DNA of 64,000 nucleotides from Enterobacterales bacterium CwR94 (GTDB taxonomy: Bacteria > Pseudomonadota > Gammaproteobacteria > Enterobacterales > Enterobacteriaceae). Location of the stretch: positions 496,001-560,000 of the forward strand of contig KZ478059.1 of the NCBI GenBank assembly GCA_002837195.1, in the 5' to 3' direction. A program made the translations under genes and the position numbers. Below the pieces are notes generated by a model. It was not told where the DNA came from and did not search any database. It saw only the letters and a program-made list of their open reading frames with translations. This document shows, piece after piece, positions 36,643-45,436 of this stretch (its first letter is position 1; each line of letters begins with the position of its first letter).

Positions 36643-37257
36643 TCAGTGCGCAGAAAAACCCAGTTTACGTAGTTTACCTGCGAACTCGGCTTCAGACGTA
36701 CAACCCAGCTTATTGATGATTGCGCGACGGTGAAAGCTCACGGTCTTCGGGCTGATTGATGCGCGCTGGCCGATATCATGCAAAGACATGCCTGCACCAA
36801 ACCACTTCATCAATTTGAACTCACTCTGCGTAATGATTTTCGCCACCGCAGGGACTTTCCGATTCATCCAGCAATCCAGCAGATCCGCGCGGTAACTTTC
36901 ATCCTGGCGCAGTGTTGCCTGGATCAGTTCGACACTGTCTGTCTTGCGTAACAGGGTGACCGACGGCATGGCTTTAGCAAGAAAGTTAAGGACGGCGGGA
37001 TCGGCAATTTTTGTCAGAATCGCAAGCTTGAGATGTGGATAGCGCAGACGGAAACGTTGCAGGTAACTGACGGTAGATTCAATATTGTCGCAGTCTGACG
37101 TCAGTTCAGTGATGAACAGCGCAACACCTCCCGCTTTCAACACTTGCTCTGCACTTTCGAGGTTAACAACCTGAGTAATGCTCTTGGTTTTGTCACAGAA
37201 AATGGAATGGACACCTATTGCCACCATCGCATCCCTGTCATTGAGTAGAATTTTCAT
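36643..37257 (-). CDS. LuxR-type regulator with degenerate receiver (RcsB/BglJ/YqeH-like)
   Basis: This protein of about 204 residues has an N-terminal half with a receiver-like fold (MKILLNDRDAMVAIGVHSIF) but no usable phosphorylation site: the position of the acceptor Asp is within LFITELT, an Asn replaces one pocket acid, and no catalytic Lys-Pro loop is clear. The C-terminal HTH (ITQSEFKLMKWFGAGMSLHDIGQRASISPKTVSFHRRAIINKLG) is intact. Such atypical regulators often partner with RcsB or act independently of phosphorylation. ATG at 37257 is taken because the upstream start is a TTG. It is the last gene of a three-gene minus-strand set with a membrane regulator pair. Confidence 0.72.
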   Translation of the reverse strand: MKILLNDRDAMVAIGVHSIFCDKTKSITQVVNLESAEQVLKAGGVALFITELTSDCDNIESTVSYLQRFRLRYPHLKLAILTKIADPAVLNFLAKAMPSVTLLRKTDSVELIQATLRQDESYRADLLDCWMNRKVPAVAKIITQSEFKLMKWFGAGMSLHDIGQRASISPKTVSFHRRAIINKLGCTSEAEFAGKLRKLGFSAH

Positions 37258-37393
37258 CTTTATCGTGCCCAAAAATTACATATTAGCGGCACCAAACAGA
37301 AGAAAATATCGGACTGACTGCGTGACCATGAAGGCTTTTTTAACAAATCACGTGAGAGGTTTCTTACAAAGCAAGATCTGTCCGAACTCGCGC

Positions 37394-37933
37394 TTACTGC
37401 TCTCTGCACAGCATCCGCGGCACACTTTCTGGCCCTGCGGCCATCACCTTATCTTCCAGTAAGAACAAGGTAGAGTTATTCACTTCACCGGGTTCACTAA
37501 TTGGAAAGATAAGCTGCTTCACTAATGCATCATCGCTATGATCGCCTAAGCGTTTCGATGCGCTGACCAAAACCCAGTGCAGCTTATTGTCGCGAATACT
37601 CAGTTTCCACTCCATTTCGCGGCTGACAGGCATCTGTTTTGTTACCAATCCCGCTGCATTGCGAAATTCAATGGTGCCGGCATAGGTCGTTCGCCCTTTG
37701 AGATGGAACATCCCTTCAGGAAAGATTGCATACTCACCCGCCACTGCCACCACTGAACCTTGCGGGGCAATTTCAAATAACTCGAAATTAGAGCGACAGG
37801 TTGCCGCCTTAATGCTGTCTCCCATTTGCCAGCGAAAAATCAGCACAAAGCAGGCAAGGAAAACCCCCAGTGGGAGCAGCACTCGGCGATTAATCAAACC
37901 GGAAAAAAAAGGATTTACAGTCACTGTTCTCAT
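37394..37933 (-). CDS. membrane partner of the ToxR-like regulator (YqeJ-like)
   Basis: This 179-residue single-span protein has a short cytoplasmic start, a TM helix (RRVLLPLGVFLACFVLIF) and a periplasmic domain of about 140 residues containing two cysteines (AATCRSN and the terminal RMLCREQ). It overlaps the end of the upstream membrane regulator gene by 44 bases, which implies tight co-translation. Size and topology resemble ToxS/TcpH/YqeJ-type partners that bind and stabilise a membrane-bound transcription factor. No sequence motif proves that, so the role is inferred from position. Confidence 0.6.
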   Translation of the reverse strand: MRTVTVNPFFSGLINRRVLLPLGVFLACFVLIFRWQMGDSIKAATCRSNFELFEIAPQGSVVAVAGEYAIFPEGMFHLKGRTTYAGTIEFRNAAGLVTKQMPVSREMEWKLSIRDNKLHWVLVSASKRLGDHSDDALVKQLIFPISEPGEVNNSTLFLLEDKVMAAGPESVPRMLCREQ

Positions 37934-38699
37934 CCACTAGTGGTTTTCTACAGGCAAACAACCCCATAAATTCAGGTTTGTAAATGGCATTGATATACAG
38001 GTAACGATAGCTATCGGCTTCTGGCGTGTAGCGCCGCCAGGCGGTGATTAGATTTGCCGCCTGCTCAGTGGTTACGGGGCGTTTTGTCTCGGTAAACACC
38101 TGCTGGTTAGCCGCGATGCCCTGCCGCACATCGGTGAACGTAAGCGGCTGATAATAAATACGTGTTGGCGCGCCGCCAACAAATCGAGTTGCCCACCATG
38201 CCATTGCACTCCCCAATACCGCTGCCAGCAGAAGAGAAATTATCAGTGTTGTGGTGCTTTTTTTCGGCGCAGTAACGGCTTTACTCAGCGGCGATATCGG
38301 TGCGCTGTGTTCGGGAGCGGCAGCAGTATCTGCCGCGAGAGTGCTTGCGGCCTCTTGATGTTCAATCGCCTCGGACTCTTCATTGAGCAGCAATCGATAG
38401 CCCATACGCGGCACCGTGACGATCATCACTTCTTTATCGACTTGCAGTGACAACAGCGCACGCCGTAGCTGATTGATGGTGACACGCACGCTGCTGGCTG
38501 TCACTTCCAGACCGATGTTACGCCATCCAGATTCAATGAGGCTCTCTTGCGAGACCACCTCACCCTCCGCTTCCTTCATTTTGGTCAGGCATAAACTGGC
38601 GGAGACACTCAGTGTGACCTTGCGACCATCAGTGGCGCGTGAGAGTTCGCGCGTTTGCAGGTTTAAGCAAAGCCGGTTGCCTATCGAGAAAATGTCCAT
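37890..38699 (-). CDS. ToxR/CadC-like membrane-bound transcriptional regulator (YqeI-like)
   Basis: This protein of about 269 residues has an N-terminal OmpR-type winged HTH (LCLNLQTRELSR...VSQESLIESGWRNIGLEVTASSVRVTINQLRRALL...VPRMGYRLLL) and a proline/alanine-rich cytoplasmic linker. One TM helix follows (TTLIISLLLAAVLGSAMAWWA), then a periplasmic domain of about 95 residues with a Cys pair (LFACRKP, NSDCKSF). This is the architecture of ToxR and CadC one-component regulators, which sense the periplasm and bind DNA directly. The next gene, overlapping by 44 bases, encodes a probable partner. ATG at 38699 has AAAAGG upstream. Its targets may be fimbriae or surface proteins nearby. Confidence 0.75.
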   Translation of the reverse strand: MDIFSIGNRLCLNLQTRELSRATDGRKVTLSVSASLCLTKMKEAEGEVVSQESLIESGWRNIGLEVTASSVRVTINQLRRALLSLQVDKEVMIVTVPRMGYRLLLNEESEAIEHQEAASTLAADTAAAPEHSAPISPLSKAVTAPKKSTTTLIISLLLAAVLGSAMAWWATRFVGGAPTRIYYQPLTFTDVRQGIAANQQVFTETKRPVTTEQAANLITAWRRYTPEADSYRYLYINAIYKPEFMGLFACRKPLVDENSDCKSFFFRFD

Positions 38700-38702
38700 C
38701 AC

Positions 38703-39569
38703 GGCCTTTTAAGAGACTTTTTGCGAGTATAGCGGTACGCGTAAAAGAATCCCAATAACACCTTAATCTTTATTAAAACAGCAGGCTAAACGTACGTTGC
38801 GGAAACGACAGGAAGAGGACGGGAGTGATGCTGAAAGCATCGATTTGGGCCTGACAGGTTAGTGACATTCAGTGGCAATAAAACAGACGTATGACCGGGC
38901 GAGTACCAATTTTTATTATCAAAGGCCAGAAGAGAGATAATAAAGAAAAATGTATTTCCTAAGAGAAATAACTGACACCCTCTGCAATTTAAAAATGGCC
39001 AATAATAAAACCCTTCTGACAGAACGATGATGAATATGCGCTCCTCTCCTCGCTCAGTAATAATAACAACCTTTTGTGAATTGCTTTTCATTACTTTCGA
39101 AAAATATGTATGCGCAGCCTCCAGATGTGAGAGATTTTATTTGATTTATTTACTTTAAGAAATAAGAAACCGCGCCAAATTCTGTAACCTTATGACTACA
39201 TGATCAGAACATTCTTATTACTATTTTAATTTTACGTTAAAAATTATGACTGTAATGGTCCGTTGATAATGACCTCTAATATTTTAAATTCCCGTCTCCC
39301 GCTGATGAAAAACGCTTTCTTGCAATAAAGTAGAATGTTAATAATCTCAATTAAAAATCCTATCTCATTGAATTTAAAGTAAACATATTCAACATTGTTA
39401 ACGATTATTAAACTACACCCCCGTCTCTTGCCCGGCGCAAGAAAATCCCTAAAAATAGCGACATCGACATTGATAACAAGAAAAAAGCGCTAATAAATAT
39501 TCCATTTTTCATTTAATCTTCGACGATTTCAGGAAATTAAATATTCATTCTCATCAGCGGAAAACTTGA
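38703..39569. promoter_or_regulatory. long AT-rich intergenic region
   Basis: These 867 bases between two regulator genes are strongly AT-rich and hold no convincing gene. A minus-strand open frame at 38786-39091 has no clear ribosome binding site and a low-complexity, membrane-like translation. The region contains divergent promoters for the ToxR-like and LuxR-type genes. Its base composition would suit H-NS binding. Confidence 0.35.
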
Positions 39570-40190
39570 ATGTCAAACATTATTTCATTATCAGCCAATC
39601 AGTTGGTTCGCTCCTCATTACGCCTGGCATTAGCGAATGCCGGTTACTCTACAATGATTGATGCTGAATCTTTAGAGCAAACGCTTCAAATACTCACTGA
39701 AAATCATATTGATTTAATTATTATTGATTTTACACCCTGTGACGAAATCGCTCTTCATGCCGTGGAAAGCCTGCGCAGTAAAAACTGGGAAGGCGGTATT
39801 ATTGTGATCAGTGATAAGCGTGATGACTTATTTAGCCATCGTTGTAAAAATGCGGGCGCGCAAGGCATTATTGGTAAAAGTGATGGCATGGTGATGTTGC
39901 CACTGGCCATGCGGGCTGCCTTGCAAGGCTATACGCTTTTCCCTCAGCACAATAATTGCACAGGTGCGCCTGTTGCGCTCAACAGTCACAGCGGCAACAT
40001 TGTTATCTCGCAGCGTGAACGTCAGGTGTTGAAATATCTGGCACAAGGTAAAAACAATACGGAAATTGGTGGCATTTTGGACATTAGCCACAAGACGGTG
40101 AGCACCTTCAAACGTAAGCTGTTAACAAAGTTAGATATTCATAGCACGGCGGAACTGGCCGCGTTTGCGCGCGAACACAAGATGGATTAA
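39570..40190 (+). CDS. EvgA-like LuxR-family regulator with altered receiver
   Basis: This 206-residue regulator is clearly paralogous to the one at 32305, sharing KTVSTFKRKLLTKLDIHSTAELAAFAREHKMD. The receiver keeps the acceptor Asp53 (IIIDFTPCD) and Lys103 (IIGKSDG) but lacks the acidic pocket: residues 8-9 are Ser-Ala (MSNIISLSANQL) instead of Asp-Asp. Mg2+-dependent phosphorylation is therefore doubtful. No kinase gene lies beside it. It may heterodimerise with, or compete against, the EvgA-like regulator, or act constitutively. It is preceded by a long AT-rich region and followed by carbonic anhydrase. Confidence 0.72.
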   Translation: MSNIISLSANQLVRSSLRLALANAGYSTMIDAESLEQTLQILTENHIDLIIIDFTPCDEIALHAVESLRSKNWEGGIIVISDKRDDLFSHRCKNAGAQGIIGKSDGMVMLPLAMRAALQGYTLFPQHNNCTGAPVALNSHSGNIVISQRERQVLKYLAQGKNNTEIGGILDISHKTVSTFKRKLLTKLDIHSTAELAAFAREHKMD

Positions 40191-40247
40191 GCACAGACCT
40201 CCCATCACGCTGTTCCCTGCCAGACCTGTGCCCTACTGTTACACTGT

Positions 40248-40270
40248 GAAGCGGTTTGACCAGCCGCTTC
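40248..40270 (+). terminator. hairpin after the LuxR-type gene
   Basis: GAAGCGG-N9-CCGCTTC is followed by a pyrimidine-rich run (TCTGACCTCTCCTTTT), 57 bases after the regulator stop. It is a moderate terminator candidate. Confidence 0.4.
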
Positions 40271-40374
40271 TCTGACCTCTCCTTTTAAGCATTTCTATTC
40301 TGCCGGGTAGTGTTACACTGACAAACTGCTTTCTTTGTCATGCCGAAATTCATACCGAGAAAAGAGATACTGCT

Positions 40375-41010
40375 ATGCAACATATCATTGAGGGTTTCCT
40401 CAACTTCCAGAAAGAGATCTTTCCGCAACGCAAAGAGCTCTTTCGCAGCCTGGCCTCCAGCCAAAACCCTAAAGCACTGTTTATCTCCTGCTCCGATAGC
40501 CGTTTGGTGCCCGAACTGGTGACGCAGCAAGATCCCGGTCAGCTGTTTGTTATTCGTAATGCCGGCAATATTGTGCCCTCTTTCGGCCCGGAGCCCGGTG
40601 GCGTATCGGCCACTATCGAATACGCTGTGGTGGCATTAGGCGTCACTGATATTGTGATTTGCGGCCACTCCAACTGCGGTGCCATGAAAGCCATTGCGTC
40701 CTGCCAGTGTCTGGATCCCATGCCTGCCGTTGCCCACTGGCTACGTTATTCCGACGCCGCAAAAGCCGTGGTGGAGAAAAAGTCCTGGGATAATGAAGAT
40801 GACAAGGTCAATGCCATGGTGCAGGAAAACGTTATCGCGCAATTGAATAATATTAAAACCCACCCCTCGGTTGCCGTTGGGCTGCGCAACAACGCCATTC
40901 GTCTGCATGGCTGGGTGTACGATATTGAAAGCGGCGTTATCCGTGCCCTGGACAAAAACAGTAAAAACTTTGTTTCTCTCTCAGAGAACCCCGACGTCTT
41001 TTTCGAATAA
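40375..41010 (+). CDS. beta-class carbonic anhydrase
   Basis: This 211-residue zinc enzyme interconverts CO2 and bicarbonate in the cytoplasm. Zinc ligands Cys39, His98 and Cys101 are visible in [10 protein letters not shown] and [10 protein letters not shown], along with the Asp41-Arg43 dyad and the conserved VIRNAGN loop (59-65). The C-terminal half has [20 protein letters not shown], typical of CynT/CAH proteins. Size fits the CynT-like branch rather than Can, although no cyanase gene is adjacent. Monocistronic, with AGAGA upstream of the ATG. A role in bicarbonate supply for fatty acid and arginine synthesis is expected. Confidence 0.88.
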   Translation: MQHIIEGFLNFQKEIFPQRKELFRSLASSQNPKALFISCSDSRLVPELVTQQDPGQLFVIRNAGNIVPSFGPEPGGVSATIEYAVVALGVTDIVICGHSNCGAMKAIASCQCLDPMPAVAHWLRYSDAAKAVVEKKSWDNEDDKVNAMVQENVIAQLNNIKTHPSVAVGLRNNAIRLHGWVYDIESGVIRALDKNSKNFVSLSENPDVFFE

Positions 41011-41040
41011 GCGTCAACAGGGCATGGATGCCCTGCTCGC

Positions 41041-42177
41041 CTACACTGGATTATCCCGCCTTCTTAGCGCCAACAGACACATCGCTACGCTGACTGCAAA
41101 CAGGGCAAGAAACCATTGTTCCATATAGCCCATCACCGTTAAACCCAACGCTAATAACAAGTAATAGTACAGGCCAAACAGCGCCCCCGCGGTGCCTCGC
41201 TGTGCGCTGTAAGCTACCAACGCCTGGCTGAGTAAAGCGGGGATCCCCATGCCAAAGGCCATTGCCATTAATCCAACCGGTACGATAACCCATAGCCTGT
41301 CTTGCAATAGTAATCCGCCAGCGGTTGCAATAACGGTGATGATGCACGCCACGCGCACCTGTACGTTCGCAGGCAGATGATGTGTCAACATGGCCCGATT
41401 GATCAGACTGCCCAGCAATGTGGCTATCGCCAGCAGTAAACCTGAGTAGCCAAAAATATCGACACTCATCCCGAGGCGGACAAATAAGGCTGCACCTTGC
41501 TGATACCAGGTAAAGATCAGCAGATTAAACCCAGCCACCAGCAAAGCACTGTGCTGCAATGCACGATCGCGCAGCATGGCCCGTGCGACCGGTAAACATT
41601 CTCGGTTGTTCACAAGGTGTGTTGGCCGGGTTTCCGGTAACGCGAACAGGCTACAAATTATCAACATGGCCGCCAATGTTGCGAGGGCAGCAAAGACAGC
41701 CAGATGACCCGATAGACTGACCAACCCGCCGCCCAGCACCATCCCCAATGCCGGACTCATCGCGATCCCTGCCCCCAAGGTAGCAAACACTTTTGCCAGC
41801 GCCCCACCCTGAAAACAATCTCGCAGCATGGTTTGCGTGACCACCGAGCCTACCGCGGCACCAAACGCACTGATGGCGCGCAGCACTAATAATTCGGTGA
41901 TGCTGGTGCTAAACAGTGCGGCCACCGCCGCCAGCATATAAATGACTAACCCGGCTAGCATGGCGGTCCGGCGTCCCTTGCGATCGCAGAAAATGCCCCA
42001 AAACACCACGCCAGGCGCGAAAGCCAGGAAGTAAATGCTCAACGTCTGTGCTGCAATGGCATGTTCTACACCATAGGCCCGTGAAATCGCGGGTAACGCG
42101 GGGCTGTAAAGTGTCTCAGCAATCTGCGGAAACATGGTGAGTAGCATGAGTAGCCATAAGGGGGGAGATTTGGTCAT
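41041..42177 (-). CDS. MFS transporter, Bcr/CflA-like
   Basis: The ATG at 42177, with GAGGG upstream, gives 378 residues; a start 48 bases further upstream would add a hydrophilic leader and is less likely. Twelve hydrophobic spans are visible. The loop 2-3 motif is GIFCDRKGRRTAML, and helix 1 has ETLYSPALPAIS, the Bcr/CflA-type signature. The protein probably exports a small toxic molecule by proton antiport. It is divergent from an AraC-type regulator gene 96 bases away, an arrangement like nimR/nimT of E. coli, though NimT belongs to a different transporter subfamily. Confidence 0.82.
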   Translation of the reverse strand: MTKSPPLWLLMLLTMFPQIAETLYSPALPAISRAYGVEHAIAAQTLSIYFLAFAPGVVFWGIFCDRKGRRTAMLAGLVIYMLAAVAALFSTSITELLVLRAISAFGAAVGSVVTQTMLRDCFQGGALAKVFATLGAGIAMSPALGMVLGGGLVSLSGHLAVFAALATLAAMLIICSLFALPETRPTHLVNNRECLPVARAMLRDRALQHSALLVAGFNLLIFTWYQQGAALFVRLGMSVDIFGYSGLLLAIATLLGSLINRAMLTHHLPANVQVRVACIITVIATAGGLLLQDRLWVIVPVGLMAMAFGMGIPALLSQALVAYSAQRGTAGALFGLYYYLLLALGLTVMGYMEQWFLALFAVSVAMCLLALRRRDNPV

Positions 42178-42273
42178 GGAAGCGCCCTCTGTAATGAAAA
42201 GAACGCAGTGTAGATAAGCGGACATCTGTCCTGTTACTATGATTTAGACAAAAAACAACGCGAATAAGACATT

Positions 42274-43053
42274 ATGGCTTTCATTGATGCTCACACGCCC
42301 TTCGATCCTGATGGTTTTGCTACCGAGGTAGTGGGTTTGGCCTCGACCTTAGGGCGGCATGATTCGGGTGTTCATCAGCATCGCAAAGCGCAGTTACTGT
42401 ATGCGCCACAAGGCTGCATTACTGTAACGCTTAACCACTTACGCTGCGTGCTTCCGCCTTCCCGCGCGGCGTGGATCCCAGCAAATACCCCGCATTGTGT
42501 GGAGATGATAAACGTCGTGGCCTATCGTTCACTGTGGTTCTCACCCTCGGTATTGCCCTTTGATCCCGACAGCGTAAAAGTGGTGCAGATGAACCCGCTG
42601 TTACAAGCACTGATTGAACGTATGGCATTTTGGCCCTGGGATAAGCCCTATGCAGAAATGCAGGCCTCGCTGGCGTTGTTTTTTGAAGAGTGGCAGCACA
42701 CCCAGCAAGAACCCTTGTCATTGCCCATGCCGACTGATCGTCGATTGCAGCAAGCCATCACCCGATGGCGTCAAACGCGCGAACCCTTGCCTACGTTAAG
42801 TGCGCTGAGCCAGCAAGTCGGTGCCAGTGAGAAAACATTAACCCGCGTGTTTCAGCGGGAAACCGGGATGTCCTGGCAGGCATGGCGTCAGCAGTGGCGA
42901 TTATTACATGCCATCGAATGGCTGGCGGAGCCGGTCTCCATCAGCGAAGTGGCTTATCAACTTGGCTTTTCCAGCGACAGCGCGTTTATTGCGTTTTTTC
43001 GCCAGCATTGGGGACAAACGCCGCACCAGTTCCGGCAGGTAACGACACGCTGA
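42274..43053 (+). CDS. AraC-family regulator (NimR-like)
   Basis: This 259-residue protein has an N-terminal cupin-like sensor domain (HDSGVHQHRKAQLLYAPQG...IPANTPHCVEM) with a His-rich strand, and a C-terminal double HTH (LPTLSALSQQVGASEKTLTRVFQRETGMS...SISEVAYQLGFSSDSAFIAFFRQHWGQTPHQF). This layout matches NimR/YeaM and similar regulators of drug efflux. It is divergently transcribed from the MFS gene at 41041 and probably controls it. The effector is unknown. Confidence 0.87.
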   Translation: MAFIDAHTPFDPDGFATEVVGLASTLGRHDSGVHQHRKAQLLYAPQGCITVTLNHLRCVLPPSRAAWIPANTPHCVEMINVVAYRSLWFSPSVLPFDPDSVKVVQMNPLLQALIERMAFWPWDKPYAEMQASLALFFEEWQHTQQEPLSLPMPTDRRLQQAITRWRQTREPLPTLSALSQQVGASEKTLTRVFQRETGMSWQAWRQQWRLLHAIEWLAEPVSISEVAYQLGFSSDSAFIAFFRQHWGQTPHQFRQVTTR

Positions 43054-43202
43054 ACAGGCAAATTCGTTGTCTACTCTCCTAAACACCTTAAAACAGCGTA
43101 ACTGTGATCTGCTTCTGTCGTAACTTATGCCAAATTTAACCCCTGTTTAGGATTTTCCGAGCACAGTTATCCTCCCTACCCGTTTCAGTAATTAATCTTA
43201 TT

Positions 43203-45392
43203 ATGAAAAAAAACGTTCTTAGTGCCTTGCTGTTCGCGGCCCTGTGCCCCTTTTCTTCCGCCCAGGCGCTGCTTTTGCAACAGGCGGGTGTGCCCTTTGA
43301 TATTGATCCCGCCACGCTGAAAGTCAGTGTCAGCGATGTGGTGGTCAACGCCCCGCAAGCCGAGCAAATCACAAGTCAGTTAAAAGCAACGCCAGCGCAA
43401 GCCAGTTGGTATTGGCCTGCGCGTAACACCTACGTGACCGCTACGGCAAAAGGCAATGACTTACAGCTCTCTTTCACCAGCGACCGGCCGCAAGTGCTGA
43501 GCTGGTTTACGCTACCGCCCCAGATTGGCGTGTTACAACTGGCGATAGGTGAAGGCAGTCGTATTCCCCTGGATAACGCAGACTGGCAAACCTATCTCAT
43601 CCGTGAGCAATCCACCATGGATACCAATTTTGACCTGAAACTGCCGCTGTGGGGGCTTGAACATCAGGGCAAGGTCTACAGCTGGATCATGCTTACGCCG
43701 TTTAGCAACAAGGTTTCGTTTGCCAAAGTGGACAGACAACTCAATATGCAGGCGGCGCACACCTTCAATCAATTTAACCAGGGCCAATCCTTTGATGTGC
43801 TGTTGCATGTCGGAAATAGCGCGCTATCCGGGGCGCAGCGCTACCGTGAATATTTGCAACAGAGCGGGCAGTTCAGCACGCTACGTGAAAAAATGGCCGT
43901 TGCGCCCGAGGGCCAAAAACTTATTGGTGCCTCTCACCTCTATTTATGGGGCAATGGCTTGTTGGCCCCCGAAGATGTGCAAGACTGGGCTGGACTGATG
44001 GGCTACCTGCAATCTCCAGCAGGAAGTGCCTTGTGGCAAAAATTGGATACTACGGCCAAAAGTACCCTGCAACAGCGGCAAGGGCGTGAACCGGAAGGAT
44101 GGCAAAAAGCCTCGCTGATGGAGTCAATCAATGCTGCGCTGGTAGCGCAATTCCCGCTGGCCGTCACGCCCGATGCCCCCTCTTTTCTGCAAGCGCAACA
44201 GCAGCAGGCACTCGCTGTGCGCCAACTGGCACAGCGTCTGTTAGCTAAGTGGCTTATCCCTGCAGACCAATGGGGACAGGGGCTCTCAGCACCGGTTATT
44301 AATGCCTTAGCCCAGGTGGGCCTCCCGCGCCTGTGGTTAGGGACAGATAACTGGACGGCCGCCTTTTTACAGCCGCAAGCTATCGCGCAGGCCAAAAAAG
44401 CGGGCTATCTGGTCACCAGTTATGACTCCTACGACACCGGTATTCCACCGGGGCTGAATGACAGTTGGTTAACCGCACAGCTACCGGGCGATTTACGTGA
44501 AAAGTGCGCTATCGTGCGGGCCGATGGCACCAAAAAGCCCGGCTTTGGTGGTGAGGGATATTACTTGAATCCCGCTTGCGTCTTGCCGTTTTCGCAAACG
44601 CGGATGCGTGAACTGATCCAATTGGCGGGGTTGAACACGCTGTTTCTCGACGTTGATGGCACTGGGATGGTGTCCGATGATTACCAGCCACAGCATCCCA
44701 CTGGTGCCGCGCAAATGGCAGAGGCGCGCAACGCGCGGATGGCCTGGTTTGCCAACACGCTGAAATTGCCACTGGGGTCTGAGGACGGCAACGCGGTGAC
44801 CGCACGCTATATTTCTTTTGCACACGGAATGGAAACCTGGGGATTTGGCTGGCGGGATAATGATATGCGCCACAACCGAGCATCGCCCTATTTCCTCGGC
44901 GCCTGGTGGCCCAATGCACAACCGGCCACATTCTTTAGCCCGGCGAAGGTAAAACCGCTGTACCGCACGGTCGCCTTTGATCCGCGCTACCGTTTGCCGC
45001 TGTATCAGGCGGTGTTTCATGATGCGGTGATCAATACTCACCACTGGACGATGGATAATCTTAAATTCAGTGATGTGAAAACCACACGCACCCTGTTGAG
45101 CCAACTCTATAACACGCCGCCGTTATTTAACCTCAGTCGCGGTACGCTTGCTGCGCGGTTGCCGGAGATTGTCAAAGCCGATGCCCGTTTCCGCCCCCTG
45201 CATGCGGTGCTATGGGATAAAGCGCTGACGGATTTCCGCTGGCTGGATAACGATGGCTGGGTACAACAAACCACCTTTAGTGACGGTTCCGTACTGAGAG
45301 CTAATTTTAGCGATCGCCGCTATCAAGACCTCGCACCGAAGAGTTTGCAGGCGCAGTTGGCAAATGGGCAAACGCTGAATTTCACCGACTGA
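43203..45392 (+). CDS. secreted putative glycoside hydrolase (GH101/GH129-like)
   Basis: This 729-residue protein has a signal peptide (NVLSALLFAALCPFSSAQA). The first 200 residues look like a beta-sandwich of the kind that precedes many glycosidase barrels (FDIDPATLKVSVSDVVVNAP). The rest reads as a TIM barrel: DNWTAAFLQPQAIAQAKKAGYLVTSYDSYDTGIPP, then NTLFLDVDGTGMVSDDY (Asp483 and Asp485), and HGMETWGFG. The LDVDG segment resembles the nucleophile region of GH101/GH129 alpha-N-acetylgalactosaminidases, so cutting of O-linked or mucin-type sugars is possible, but the family call is tentative. It is monocistronic with a bidirectional hairpin downstream. Confidence 0.55.
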   Translation: MKKNVLSALLFAALCPFSSAQALLLQQAGVPFDIDPATLKVSVSDVVVNAPQAEQITSQLKATPAQASWYWPARNTYVTATAKGNDLQLSFTSDRPQVLSWFTLPPQIGVLQLAIGEGSRIPLDNADWQTYLIREQSTMDTNFDLKLPLWGLEHQGKVYSWIMLTPFSNKVSFAKVDRQLNMQAAHTFNQFNQGQSFDVLLHVGNSALSGAQRYREYLQQSGQFSTLREKMAVAPEGQKLIGASHLYLWGNGLLAPEDVQDWAGLMGYLQSPAGSALWQKLDTTAKSTLQQRQGREPEGWQKASLMESINAALVAQFPLAVTPDAPSFLQAQQQQALAVRQLAQRLLAKWLIPADQWGQGLSAPVINALAQVGLPRLWLGTDNWTAAFLQPQAIAQAKKAGYLVTSYDSYDTGIPPGLNDSWLTAQLPGDLREKCAIVRADGTKKPGFGGEGYYLNPACVLPFSQTRMRELIQLAGLNTLFLDVDGTGMVSDDYQPQHPTGAAQMAEARNARMAWFANTLKLPLGSEDGNAVTARYISFAHGMETWGFGWRDNDMRHNRASPYFLGAWWPNAQPATFFSPAKVKPLYRTVAFDPRYRLPLYQAVFHDAVINTHHWTMDNLKFSDVKTTRTLLSQLYNTPPLFNLSRGTLAARLPEIVKADARFRPLHAVLWDKALTDFRWLDNDGWVQQTTFSDGSVLRANFSDRRYQDLAPKSLQAQLANGQTLNFTD

Positions 45393-45396
45393 CCCT

Positions 45397-45425
45397 TGTG
45401 ATGGGCGCGCTCTGCGCCCATCACA
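45397..45425. terminator. hairpin between convergent glycosidase and beta-lactamase genes
   Basis: TGTGATGGGCGC-GCTCT-GCGCCCATCACA is a perfect 12-base stem with a 5-base loop between the stop codons of the two convergent genes. T-runs are absent, but symmetry suggests a bidirectional terminator. Confidence 0.6.
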
Positions 45426-45436
45426 CGCTGCGTGGC

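Noticed and set aside
38786-39091. Possible 101-residue minus-strand protein in the AT-rich region
   Set aside because: No clear ribosome binding site, low-complexity hydrophobic translation, and no homology that I recognise.
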